NCBI GenBank assembly: GCA_046290815.1
Contig: JBKBUF010000052.1
Span: 1-16,587 of the forward strand
DNA: 16,587 nucleotides
DNA from: JBKBUF01 sp046290815
GTDB lineage: Bacteria > Bacteroidota > Bacteroidia > Cytophagales > Cytophagaceae
Direction of reading: 5' to 3'
Of this stretch, positions 1 to 6,561 are shown piece by piece. The translations under genes and the position numbers were made by a program. Every line of letters starts with the position of its first letter. The stretch's first letter is position 1. The notes under the pieces are model-generated. The model searched no databases and was not told where the DNA came from. It worked only from the letters and a program-made list of their open reading frames with translations.

Positions 1-147
1 TGACCATGAGTCGTTATTGCCCGCCAGGGTTTTTTATTGTAAATTAAGGCCTGGCTCGCTTCGGTATATGAGGATACTTTTGAGCGTTAAAGGAAGTGGC
101 CGGAGCACAGCATAACCGTTGCCAGTAATGTGAGCAAACTACAAAAG
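1..147. other. Left-edge non-coding stretch, unassigned
   Basis: I see no convincing gene here. A GCCAGG/CCTGGC inverted repeat (23-28 with 50-55, 21-nt loop) is present but has no U-tract or other sign of function. The stretch ends where the promoter of the broken toxin gene begins. Confidence 0.4.
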
Positions 148-179
148 TTTCCATATAATTCAACTTTTTATTATCTTTG
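148..179 (+). promoter_or_regulatory. Bacteroidetes-type promoter of the toxin gene
   Basis: TATCTTTG at 172-179 fits the Bacteroidetes -7 element TAnnTTTG exactly. TTTC at 148-151 is a three-of-four match to the -33 element TTTG, with 20 nt between them. The predicted transcription start is a few bases downstream, about 20 nt before the ATG at 206. Confidence 0.5.
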
Positions 180-205
180 TGCAGTATAATGAATTGAAAA
201 AATGA

Positions 206-540
206 ATGGACAAAAATTTTGATGTAATCTTTCTTGAACAAGCTCTCGAGTTTTTAGAAAAGTTGGACTTAAAAAACAAGACAAAAAATTTACTACAACG
301 TTGACAAGGCCAAACTCGGACTCGACCCGAAACTGTTCAAAAAACTGACTGATGAAATTTGGGAGTTCAGGACAAAATATAGCGGACTGCAATATCGACT
401 TTTTGCATTTTGGGACAAAACAGACAAATCTGAAACACTTGTCATTTCAACACATGGAATTGTGAAAAAAGTTGATAAAGTTCCGAAAGCAGAAATCGAA
501 AAAGCAGAAAGGATTAGAAAAGAATACCTTGCCTACCGGC
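206..540 (+). pseudogene. HigB/RelE-type toxin (Gp49-like), frameshifted and interrupted by IS110
   Basis: The reading frame starts at ATG 206 (MDKNFDVIFLEQALEFLEKL...) and stops at 302. The family-like sequence continues one frame over from about 285 (IYYNVDKAKLGLDPKLFKKL, then DEIWEFR, YRLFAFWD, ISTHGIVKKVDK, EIEKAERIRKEYLAYR). This is the pattern of phage-derived Gp49-like / HigB toxins (PF05973), which are mRNA interferases about 110 residues long. The joined frames give about 111 codons. The shift lies at the A-run 283-288, where one surplus A would explain it. At about 538 the gene runs into the IS110 left end. The HTH antitoxin that normally follows such a toxin is not seen on either side of the element. 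The product is probably inactive. A sequencing error in the A-run is possible, but the IS truncation is independent of it. Confidence 0.8.
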
Positions 541-583
541 CTTTAGATTTACAAAATATAAATATTCTAATAAAGCTGTTACA

Positions 584-802
584 GTTATCAACATTGAGGG
601 GGGTCTGGGGGGAGACTGATAACTTGTTGATAACAGTGGATAAGTTAAATTTAAAGCCAAAAAAAGAATGGGGTGAACTTTCCTGCCGCTTAGGCTTTAG
701 GCCTATTGCCTGTATTAGTCCCCATTCTTTAAATGGTTGCCAAAATAACCAGTTAGAATTTTAGGTTCTCAAGGCCTTCTAAAGGTTTTAGTTTCGGCAA
801 CT
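584..802 (+). ncRNA. Candidate IS110 bridge RNA (left-end non-coding RNA)
   Basis: Three structured blocks lie between the left end and the transposase. (1) A 10-bp perfect inverted repeat, GTTATCAACA 584-593 with TGTTGATAAC 625-634. (2) An 11-bp perfect stem, AAAGAATGGGG 663-673 with CCCCATTCTTT 720-730, enclosing a small hairpin (TAGGC 691-695 / GCCTA 701-705). This leaves an internal loop with strands 674-690 and 706-719. (3) A second stem-loop, GGTTGCC 735-741 / GGCAACT 796-802 (one G-U pair), with inner stem TTAGAA 753-758 / TTCTAA 777-782. IS110-group bridge RNAs have a 5' stem-loop, then a target-binding loop, then a donor-binding loop. Block 2 would be the target loop and block 3 the donor loop. 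The RNA ends are guesses, and I could not assign the donor guides. Confidence 0.6.
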
Positions 803-829
803 TAAATTGTTAAACTTAACCGTAAAGCT

Positions 830-1825
830 ATGAAATTTAATGTATTTATCGGAATTGATGTGAGTAAATCCACTCTTGATATTTATCTCAGGACTTTTGC
901 CTGTCACAGGGTTTTCTCCAATAATATGGAGGGCTTTACCCAGATGATTGAATGGACAATTGAAAAAGTCGGGAAGATCTGTCATTCGGAATTGGTCTTT
1001 GGTTTTGAACATACAGGGCTTTACTCCGAAAACCTCATCCTGTTTCTAGACCAAAACGGGTTCGCTTTTACCGTGATCCCAGGTCTGGAACTCAAGAGGT
1101 CACTGGGAATCAGGAGAGGAAAGTCAGACAAAGCTGATGCCAGGGATATATCAGAGTACATTTACGAGAAGCGGGAAAAACTCCAACTGTATAAACTGCC
1201 TTCCCAGACTCTGGAGAAATTAAAGAAGCTTTCATCCCTTAGAGAGCGTATGGTCAGTGAAAGAGCTGCTTATAAAGCAAGACTTGGAGAGTATATCGAG
1301 CAATTCCCCGACAGTGGACTTGAGGTCTATCTTCAATCGCAACAAAAGGTGATAAATTGTCTCAATGAGCAAATAGAAACGATTGAAAAGGAAATCGAAG
1401 AACTGATAATGGAAGATGCAAATCTATTGAGACAATACAGGTTGATAAACTCTATAAAAGGGATTGGTCCTCAGACCGCAATTATGATGATCATTCTGAC
1501 CAGAGGCTTTTCCGCTTTTGAGAACTGGAGGAAGTTTGCCAGCTATGCAGGTATTGCCCCTTTTCCCAATCAATCAGGGATATCCAACGGAAGAACCAAA
1601 ACAAACAGACTTGCAAATAAAAGGATTAAAGCATTACTGACTATGTGTGCAGGCACAGCCATCCAATACAATCCAGAAATGAAGCAATACTATGAAAACA
1701 GAATTCAAAAAGGAAAAAATAGCATGAGCACTTTAAACATTATCAGAAACAAACTGCTTTCGAGAATCTTTGCTGTCATAGATAGAGATTCGCCATATGT
1801 AGAGATTTATAAGTACGCAGCCTGA
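830..1825 (+). CDS. IS110-family transposase (DEDD/serine recombinase)
   Basis: A 331-aa protein with the IS110 architecture. An N-terminal RuvC-like DEDD domain (about 1-160) has the acidic residues D10 (GIDVSK), E60 (FGFEHTG), D100 and D103 (KSDKADARD). A coiled-coil linker spans about 165-200. A C-terminal Tnp domain holds the KGIGPQTA helix-hairpin-helix (210-217) and the NQSGIS segment, whose S249 corresponds to the catalytic serine of this family. All expected catalytic residues are present and the length is normal, so the enzyme is probably active. Such recombinases use the element's bridge RNA to join donor and target DNA. The ATG at 830 comes directly after the structured left end and gives the usual short leader before GIDVSK. 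Confidence 0.95.
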   Translation: MKFNVFIGIDVSKSTLDIYLRTFACHRVFSNNMEGFTQMIEWTIEKVGKICHSELVFGFEHTGLYSENLILFLDQNGFAFTVIPGLELKRSLGIRRGKSDKADARDISEYIYEKREKLQLYKLPSQTLEKLKKLSSLRERMVSERAAYKARLGEYIEQFPDSGLEVYLQSQQKVINCLNEQIETIEKEIEELIMEDANLLRQYRLINSIKGIGPQTAIMMIILTRGFSAFENWRKFASYAGIAPFPNQSGISNGRTKTNRLANKRIKALLTMCAGTAIQYNPEMKQYYENRIQKGKNSMSTLNIIRNKLLSRIFAVIDRDSPYVEIYKYAA

Positions 1826-1883
1826 AAATAATCAGTAAAATTGTACTATTCCACTTGCTTTAACCTTAGAATACAGGCAGGCG

Positions 1884-1909
1884 CTCAGCCTGACGGTATA
1901 GTTAGCTGA
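1884..1909 (+). repeat. Dispersed CTGACGGTA repeat, copy 1
   Basis: CTCAGCCTGACGGTA (1884-1898) differs at one of 15 positions from the reverse complement of 7255-7269. It shares GCCTGACGGTA with 8040-8050. TCAGC (1885-1889) can pair with GCTGA (1905-1909). This copy starts 4 nt after the predicted right target of the IS110 element. From here to 2048 I see no gene, only an 8-nt periodic stretch (1962-1985) and the next promoter. Confidence 0.55.
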
Positions 1910-1997
1910 CTACTAAATTTTTCAAGCCTCTCAGCCCAACGGAAACTTCTCAGGTCTAATACCTTAACACTTTAACACCCTAACACATCAAAAAACT

Positions 1998-2028
1998 CTT
2001 GTTTTTTAAAATTCATCCATTAACTTTG
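1998..2028 (+). promoter_or_regulatory. Promoter of the membrane protein / HTH_34 regulator operon
   Basis: TAACTTTG (2021-2028) is an exact TAnnTTTG -7 element. CTTG (1998-2001) lies 19 nt upstream as a three-of-four -33 match. The -7 element overlaps the left half of the palindrome at 2023-2039, so a bound repressor would block it. Confidence 0.6.
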
Positions 2029-2039
2029 CAATACAAAGT
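2023..2039. promoter_or_regulatory. Operator-like palindrome, copy 1
   Basis: ACTTTG-CAATA-CAAAGT: perfect 6-bp half-sites with a 5-nt spacer. The same palindrome occurs before the radical SAM gene (2984-3002), and both are followed by the same bases (CAAAGTACTTTTAATA at 2034-2049 and 2996-3011). The likely ligand is the winged-helix protein encoded at 2663, which would make this an autoregulatory site. Binding is inferred. Confidence 0.6.
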
Positions 2040-2048
2040 ACTTTTAAT

Positions 2049-2666
2049 ATGTCAAAAACCAACGTCGACCATCTTCAGGATCTCAAAGAGATCAGGTCTA
2101 TCATGGAAAGATCTTCCAGGTTTATTTCGCTTAGCGGACTCTCCGGTATTTTCGCAGGTATTTTTGCCTTACTGGGAGCTGCTGTAGCGCATTACTATAT
2201 GACCACCTGCCTCTTCGGTAACAACTGTGGCTTCTTCCCTGAAGATCCTTATCTTTTCTTCCTCATCAATGCAGCTGTAGTAGTAACTCTTGCTGTCTCT
2301 GCAGGTATTTTCTTTACCACCAGACAGGCCCGCAAAAAAGGTCAAAGCATCTGGGACAGCACCAGCAGAAGGCTTATTATTAATCTCGCTATTCCTCTTG
2401 CCGCCGGTGGTGTGTTCTGCCTGGCTCTGCTCTACCATGGCTTTATTGGTTTTGTAGCACCTGCAACGCTGATCTTTTACGGACTTGCTTTGCTCAACGG
2501 AAGTAAATTTACTCTGGACAATATTCGCTATCTTGCAATCTCTGAAATTGTACTCGGACTGATAGCCATGTTCTACATAGGATCCGGACTGCTCTTCTGG
2601 ACTATCGGATTCGGTGTTTTGCATATAGTGTACGGAACTGTCATGTATCTCAAATACGAAAGGTGA
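2049..2666 (+). CDS. Six-helix integral membrane protein of unknown function
   Basis: A 205-aa protein. The N-terminal 25 residues are charged and cytoplasmic-looking (DHLQDLKEIRSIMERSSRF). About six hydrophobic segments follow, near residues 28-49, 68-90, 109-129, 131-150, 160-176 and 178-200. Two cysteines (C54, C60) lie in the first loop (TTCLFGNNCGFF) and could form a disulfide. It has no enzymatic motif I recognise. The start is the ATG just after the promoter/operator. Its stop overlaps the GTG start of the regulator gene in a GTGA quartet, so the two are translationally coupled. A membrane protein paired this tightly with a one-domain DNA-binding protein may be a sensor or anti-regulator. 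That role is inference. Confidence 0.8.
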   Translation: MSKTNVDHLQDLKEIRSIMERSSRFISLSGLSGIFAGIFALLGAAVAHYYMTTCLFGNNCGFFPEDPYLFFLINAAVVVTLAVSAGIFFTTRQARKKGQSIWDSTSRRLIINLAIPLAAGGVFCLALLYHGFIGFVAPATLIFYGLALLNGSKFTLDNIRYLAISEIVLGLIAMFYIGSGLLFWTIGFGVLHIVYGTVMYLKYER

Positions 2667-2968
2667 AAAACGTAATTACCAATTTAAATAAGGCTTTCGA
2701 AAACAGGGTCAGGCTGGGTATTATGTCTGTGCTGATGGTAAACGATTGGGTGGACTTCAATGTACTCAAGGAAACGCTTGATGTTACGGACGGTAATCTT
2801 GCCAGCCACCTCAGTGCATTGGAGAAAATCAAATACATAGAAGTGAGAAAATCATTTATTGGCAAAAAGCCCAATACCTCCTACGCTGTTTCCAAAGAAG
2901 GCAGAAAAGCTTTCAGAGAACATCTGGATGCATTAGAGGCGATTATTAAGGGGAAAGACAAAAAATAA
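2663..2968 (+). CDS. HTH_34-type winged-helix transcriptional regulator
   Basis: A 101-aa single-domain protein. AFENRVRLGIMSVL, FNVLKETLDVTDGNLASHLS (recognition helix, about 33-52), then LEKIKYIEVRKSF...SYAVSKEGRKAF (wing, about 54-83). This is the pattern of the winged-helix DNA-binding family PF13601, related to MarR/ArsR. It has no ligand domain and no cysteine for metal sensing. The GTG start is chosen because it overlaps the upstream TGA (GTGA) and gives a normal N-terminus. It probably represses its own operon and the radical SAM gene through the ACTTTG-N5-CAAAGT sites. The signal is unknown and may be relayed by the coupled membrane protein. Confidence 0.85.
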   Translation: MKNVITNLNKAFENRVRLGIMSVLMVNDWVDFNVLKETLDVTDGNLASHLSALEKIKYIEVRKSFIGKKPNTSYAVSKEGRKAFREHLDALEAIIKGKDKK

Positions 2969-2983
2969 TTTTTTTTATAACAT

Positions 2984-3002
2984 TACTTTGAATTTCAAAG
3001 TA
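2984..3002. promoter_or_regulatory. Operator-like palindrome, copy 2, before the radical SAM gene
   Basis: TACTTTGAATTTCAAAGTA is a perfect 19-nt palindrome about a central T. TTACTTTG (2983-2990) is a one-mismatch -7 element, so operator and promoter overlap as in copy 1. The site lies 20 nt before the ATG at 3023, between two genes that run the same way. The radical SAM operon therefore likely has its own promoter under the same regulator. Confidence 0.65.
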
Positions 3003-3022
3003 CTTTTAATAACAGATAAATT

Positions 3023-4444
3023 ATGAAAGTAAAATTCATTTTACCGGCACTCATGGAAGCCAAGAGTCCTTATTGGAGACCAATCAAATATTCTTTGTTT
3101 CCTCCTCTGGGACTTGCTACACTCGCAGCTTACCTCTCTCCTGATGACGAAGCAGAAATTCAGGATGAGCATGTGGAAGAACTGAACCTGCATGACCGTC
3201 CTGATCTGGTAGTCATACAGGTGTACATCACCAATGCTTTCAGGGCATACAAAATTGCAGATCACTACAGAAGTATAGGCACCTATGTCATCCTCGGAGG
3301 ATTGCATGTAACCTCACTTCCTGAAGAAGCCGAACAACATGCAGATACCATTTTCCTGGGTCCGGGAGAGGAAACCTTTCCTTTGTTCCTGAAAGAATTT
3401 AAAGCCGGCACACACAAAAAAAGATACTTCTCCCCTGTGCGTACGCTTGCAGGCATACCTCCTGTCAGAAGGGATCTCATCAAACGCAATCGCTACCTGG
3501 TACCAAACTCCATCGTCGTCACCAGAGGTTGTCCGCACCACTGCGACTTTTGCTATAAGGACGCTTTCTTCAAAGGAGGCAAAACATTCTACACTCAACT
3601 GGTGGATGAGGCGCTTGCAGAAATTGAAAGGCTTCCCGGAAGACATCTTTACTTTCTCGATGATCACCTTCTGGGCAATCAGAAGTTTGCTGCGGAATTA
3701 TTTGAAGGTATGAAGGGAATGAACAGGGTGTTTCAGGCAGCAGGGACTGTGGATTCTATTCTCAGAGGGAAACTGATAGAAAAAGCTGCCGAAGCAGGCT
3801 TGAGAAGTTTGTTCGTAGGCTTCGAAACATTAAGCAACAACAATCTTCATCAAAGCAACAAAAAGCAAAATCTGGGCAAGGACTACGAAAAGGCCATCCA
3901 ACGATTGCACCAACTTGGCATAATGATCAATGGCAGCTTTGTATTCGGACTGGACGATGATGACGCTAACGTATTTGATCGCACAGTTGACTGGGCTGTG
4001 ACCAACGGTATTACAACTTCTACCTTTCACATCTTCACTCCCTATCCCGGCACCAAACTCTTTGAAGATATGGAGAAACAAGACAGGATACTTACCCGCA
4101 ACTGGGATCTATATGATACCCGCACTGTGGTGTATAAAACAAAAAAATTATCTGAGCAACAACTTAAAGAGGGTTATGACAGGGCTTATAAAGAATTCTA
4201 TTCCTGGTCTAACATAGCCAAAGGTAGTCTTAGTCATGATTCTGTAAAACATATGATCAAACACTTTGCCTATGCAGGCGGATGGAAAAAATTTGAGCCT
4301 TTGTGGAATTTCATCATCAAGACCAAACAACTTAACAACATGCTTCCTTTGCTCGAAGCCATACTTTCTAAAGTAAAAAAGGAAGAAAAGAAAGAATTTT
4401 CTATTCCTTCATTAAATGAGTCAAAACTTAACCCTGCTATATAA
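3023..4444 (+). CDS. B12-binding domain radical SAM protein
   Basis: A 473-aa protein. The N-terminal part (about 1-135) looks like a cobalamin-binding Rossmann domain (PPLGLATLAAYL, VILGGLHVTSLPEEAEQHAD, GPGEETFPLFLKEF). It is followed by a radical SAM barrel with the [4Fe-4S] cluster motif C170-x3-C174-x2-C177 (TRGCPHHCDFCYKDAF). Further features are HLYFLDDHLLGN, SLFVGFETLS, GSFVFGLDDDD and FTPYPGTKLFEDM, all typical of the BchE/MiaB-like B12 radical SAM group. The B12 domain lacks an obvious DxHxxG, so cobalamin may be bound base-off without a protein histidine. The substrate is unknown. Family members modify lipids, hopanoids, pigments and natural products. The stop is 1 nt before the DUF4173-like gene, indicating one transcript. 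The membrane-protein neighbours suggest an envelope lipid substrate, which is inference. Confidence 0.9.
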   Translation: MKVKFILPALMEAKSPYWRPIKYSLFPPLGLATLAAYLSPDDEAEIQDEHVEELNLHDRPDLVVIQVYITNAFRAYKIADHYRSIGTYVILGGLHVTSLPEEAEQHADTIFLGPGEETFPLFLKEFKAGTHKKRYFSPVRTLAGIPPVRRDLIKRNRYLVPNSIVVTRGCPHHCDFCYKDAFFKGGKTFYTQLVDEALAEIERLPGRHLYFLDDHLLGNQKFAAELFEGMKGMNRVFQAAGTVDSILRGKLIEKAAEAGLRSLFVGFETLSNNNLHQSNKKQNLGKDYEKAIQRLHQLGIMINGSFVFGLDDDDANVFDRTVDWAVTNGITTSTFHIFTPYPGTKLFEDMEKQDRILTRNWDLYDTRTVVYKTKKLSEQQLKEGYDRAYKEFYSWSNIAKGSLSHDSVKHMIKHFAYAGGWKKFEPLWNFIIKTKQLNNMLPLLEAILSKVKKEEKKEFSIPSLNESKLNPAI

Positions 4445-4445
4445 T

Positions 4446-5882
4446 ATGAAAAAGAACGATATAATACTTCTGGTTTCTGTTGCCGCCTACAGCTACCTGT
4501 TTTACCTGCAGGATGCCGGTATCAATTTTCTGATATTTACAATTATTCTCATAACAGGAATGATACTAAAGAATAAATTCATCCTGCTGAACAAATATTG
4601 GATTGCTGCGGCTGTCGGAAGCCTTGTGAGCGGTATTTGCATTGCTCTGTATGGAAACGGACTTGCTGTATTTGCCAATGTAATTTCTTTAAGCGCCGCT
4701 GCATCATTTACTCTTATGAGCAATAACTCTCTTATCTTTTCGCTGTTCCACGCTGCGGTCAGCTACATTTCTTCTCCTTTAACGATTATTCAACATGCCG
4801 AAAAAAGGAAAGCTGAAAAAGCATCGTCCATGCCTCTGCACATGAAGTTCTTTATCAGTTTTATTCCATTGACCATCTCCGGAATATTTCTGGCCATATA
4901 CAGAAATTCGAATCCTGTCTTTGAAGTGTTCACAAACCAATTTTCTCTTGAATTCATAAGCTGGAATCTGATTGGTTTTATAATTTTTGGTTTCCTGTTG
5001 CTATATGGATTCTACCACCAGAAGGAAATTGATTGGCTGGCAATAATGGACCATGATTCTTCCGATAACCTTAACCGTGAAGCATTATTCTCCGGTATAC
5101 AAACCGGCAATCCGGATTATGAAAAAATTTCAGGGGTAATTCTGTTTACTATGTTGAACATCATAATATTCCTTCTGAATGCCACAGATATTTATGCTTT
5201 ATTCTTCACCGAAACTTTACCTGCAGGATTAACTCTTAGTGACTACATACATCAGGGAATATATTCTTTGATTATTTCGATTGTCCTTGCCATAAGTATT
5301 ATTCTTTATTTCTTCCGAGGAAAAATCAATTTTACTCAGGACAACGGATTGATAAAAGCACTTGCTCTCGCCTGGATCATACAGAATGGATTTCTGATAT
5401 TTACCTGTGTAATAAAAAACAATCTTTATGTGGCAGAATACTGCCTCACCTATAAAAGAATCGGGGTATATGTTTACCTTCTCCTTGCGCTGATAGGTCT
5501 TGCTACCACCTTCATTAAAATCATTCAGGCAAAATCAAACTGGTTCTTGTTCAGAAAAAATTCCTGGGCGTTTTACATAGTCCTGATACTTTCCTGTCTG
5601 GTTAACTGGGATCTACTAATTGCCCGCTATAATATTAGCTACTCAAAAAACCTAGATAAGAACTATATCTATTATTTTCTCTCCGATTCTTCACTGCCTG
5701 ATGCTATTTCCCTGGAAAAATCAGACACTAATGACAATTTAATCTTAAGTGAATATTACCAGAATCTGAAATACAGAAAGGAATATTTCATTTCAAGGTA
5801 TGAATCTAAGGATTGGCAATCGTGGAATGTGGAGGATGGGAGGATTTACAGGGAGTTATTAATGTTGAATGAGGAATGTTGA
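4446..5882 (+). CDS. DUF4173-like polytopic membrane protein
   Basis: A 478-aa protein with about a dozen hydrophobic segments along its first 400 residues. A soluble C-terminal tail follows (YYFLSDSSLPDAISLEK, then SKDWQSWNVEDGRIYREL). The tail and overall layout fit the DUF4153/DUF4173 membrane families, whose function is unknown. I prefer the ATG at 4446, one base after the radical SAM stop, because it puts a charged MKKND before the first membrane helix. An in-frame ATG at 4416 inside the upstream gene would add 10 residues. The last eight codons (LMLNEEC, stop) are made of the heptamer repeat that follows, so the native C-terminus has probably been replaced by repeat sequence. Confidence 0.8.
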   Translation: MKKNDIILLVSVAAYSYLFYLQDAGINFLIFTIILITGMILKNKFILLNKYWIAAAVGSLVSGICIALYGNGLAVFANVISLSAAASFTLMSNNSLIFSLFHAAVSYISSPLTIIQHAEKRKAEKASSMPLHMKFFISFIPLTISGIFLAIYRNSNPVFEVFTNQFSLEFISWNLIGFIIFGFLLLYGFYHQKEIDWLAIMDHDSSDNLNREALFSGIQTGNPDYEKISGVILFTMLNIIIFLLNATDIYALFFTETLPAGLTLSDYIHQGIYSLIISIVLAISIILYFFRGKINFTQDNGLIKALALAWIIQNGFLIFTCVIKNNLYVAEYCLTYKRIGVYVYLLLALIGLATTFIKIIQAKSNWFLFRKNSWAFYIVLILSCLVNWDLLIARYNISYSKNLDKNYIYYFLSDSSLPDAISLEKSDTNDNLILSEYYQNLKYRKEYFISRYESKDWQSWNVEDGRIYRELLMLNEEC

Positions 5883-5913
5883 ATGCTGAATGCTGAATGC
5901 TGAATGCTGAATG
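5861..5913 (+). repeat. Heptamer tandem array (TGAATGY)
   Basis: TGAATG-type units with 7-nt spacing, including four in a row at about 5879-5913. The array begins inside the last codons of the DUF4173-like gene and supplies its TGA stop. Confidence 0.85.
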
Positions 5914-6010
5914 ATATTTCACGCAAAGTGGCGCAAAGGAAGGCGCAAAGAACGCAAAGAAGTAGATTGGAATTTTAAGAAGGCAAAGGAAGCCTTCGGC
6001 TAAAGAAGGA
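5914..6010 (+). repeat. Dispersed ACGCAAAG repeat, copy A
   Basis: Begins TTTCACGCAAAGTGGCGCAA and contains four CGCAAAG units with uneven spacing, then AAGCAAAG-like and GAAGCCTTCGGC segments. An inverted copy lies at 7902-8000, matching over about 90 nt with roughly four of five bases identical by eye. It fills most of the gap between two membrane-protein genes. Confidence 0.8.
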
Positions 6011-6036
6011 AAATTAATTATTAAAAAAATAGCATC

Positions 6037-6561
6037 ATGATCAAAGAATATAACAAACTCAAAACAAGAATCAGGCTGCTGCTGGTATTCTTCATTGTTG
6101 CGCTTGCACTGAGCGGAATTACTGCATTTCCTCTGGAGATTGAACTGAATCTTCTTCAGCACTATGCAGACCAAATTCTCGATGAGAACAATAGCTTAAG
6201 AATGTGGATCGTCAAAGTACATGAAGGGGTTCACAACACCAATCTCAAATATCCTTTCATAGCTTATGGCACGGACTGGCTTGCATTTGCTCACATTGTC
6301 ATTGCCATTGCTTTTATCGGACCAATAATAGACCCTGTCAAAAACATCTGGGTGATTCAATTCGGGATTATCGCCTGTCTGCTTATTCTTCCTCTGGCTT
6401 TAATAGCAGGAGAAATCAGGGATATACCTTTTTACTGGAGACTTATTGACTGCTCCTTTGGAATCATAGGTATATTCCCTTTAATGTTAACTTATCATTA
6501 CACTAAAAAACTGGAAAAATATGAAATCTATAATGAGAAACCTGAAGTTAAATTCGGATAA
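6037..6561 (+). CDS. Small integral membrane protein, function unknown
   Basis: A 174-aa protein. Charged N-terminus (MIKEYNKLKTRIR), then hydrophobic segments near 13-32, 83-101, 108-127 and 139-158. Between helices 1 and 2 is a polar stretch of about 50 residues (LLQHYADQILDENNSLRMW, VKVHEGVHNTN). The histidines in this stretch could bind a ligand or metal, but I recognise no named motif. It follows the DUF4173-like gene after a 154-nt repeat-filled gap. Its 3' end overlaps the next gene by 41 nt. It probably works with the DUF1361 protein in the membrane. No promoter is evident, so read-through from upstream is possible. Confidence 0.75.
   Translation: MIKEYNKLKTRIRLLLVFFIVALALSGITAFPLEIELNLLQHYADQILDENNSLRMWIVKVHEGVHNTNLKYPFIAYGTDWLAFAHIVIAIAFIGPIIDPVKNIWVIQFGIIACLLILPLALIAGEIRDIPFYWRLIDCSFGIIGIFPLMLTYHYTKKLEKYEIYNEKPEVKFG

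Larger units (their letters stand above)
539..1869 (+). mobile_element. IS110-family insertion sequence
   Basis: A complete-looking element of about 1.33 kb, with roughly 290 nt of structured non-coding DNA before the transposase and about 45 nt after it. This layout is that of the IS110 group (long left end), not IS1111. The ends are placed between two host segments that match the predicted guide loop: 528-538 on the left and 1870-1879 on the right. No terminal inverted repeats or clear target duplication are visible, as expected for this family. The edges are uncertain by a few bases. The left junction reads CCG-GC-CTTTAG and the right reads CCTTAG-AATAC, so the core dinucleotide is not resolved. 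The element sits at the 3' end of the toxin pseudogene. Confidence 0.8.

Noticed and set aside
60..140. Integron attC-like site upstream of the toxin gene (GTTAAAG, TAACCGTTG)
   Set aside because: The core-site bases do not match the attC consensus on both arms and no imperfect long hairpin forms, so I cannot support it.
44..241. Minus-strand reading frame of 65 codons over the promoter and start of the toxin gene
   Set aside because: It covers a good promoter and a recognisable toxin start on the other strand, and its protein is cysteine/histidine-rich without a family pattern.
594..624. G-quadruplex at the two G6 runs in the IS110 left end
   Set aside because: Only two long runs exist and the intervening GTCT/AGAC can pair as a hairpin; evidence for a quadruplex is weak.
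462..764. A 100-aa protein starting GTG at 462 and reading into the IS110 left end
   Set aside because: Its first 25 residues are the C-terminus of the broken toxin; the rest is translation of the IS non-coding RNA region.
2169..2624. 151-codon minus-strand frame opposite the membrane protein gene at 2049
   Set aside because: It has no recognisable domain or promoter and lies opposite a gene with a clear promoter, membrane topology and coupled neighbour.
4416..4445. Earlier ATG for the DUF4173-like gene
   Set aside because: It lies within the radical SAM coding region and adds a poor leader; the ATG at 4446 gives a typical charged start one base after the upstream stop.
5914..6010. CRISPR-like array formed by CGCAAAG units
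   Set aside because: Units are only 7-8 nt with spacing of 9-12 nt, no spacers of uniform length, and no cas genes in the window.
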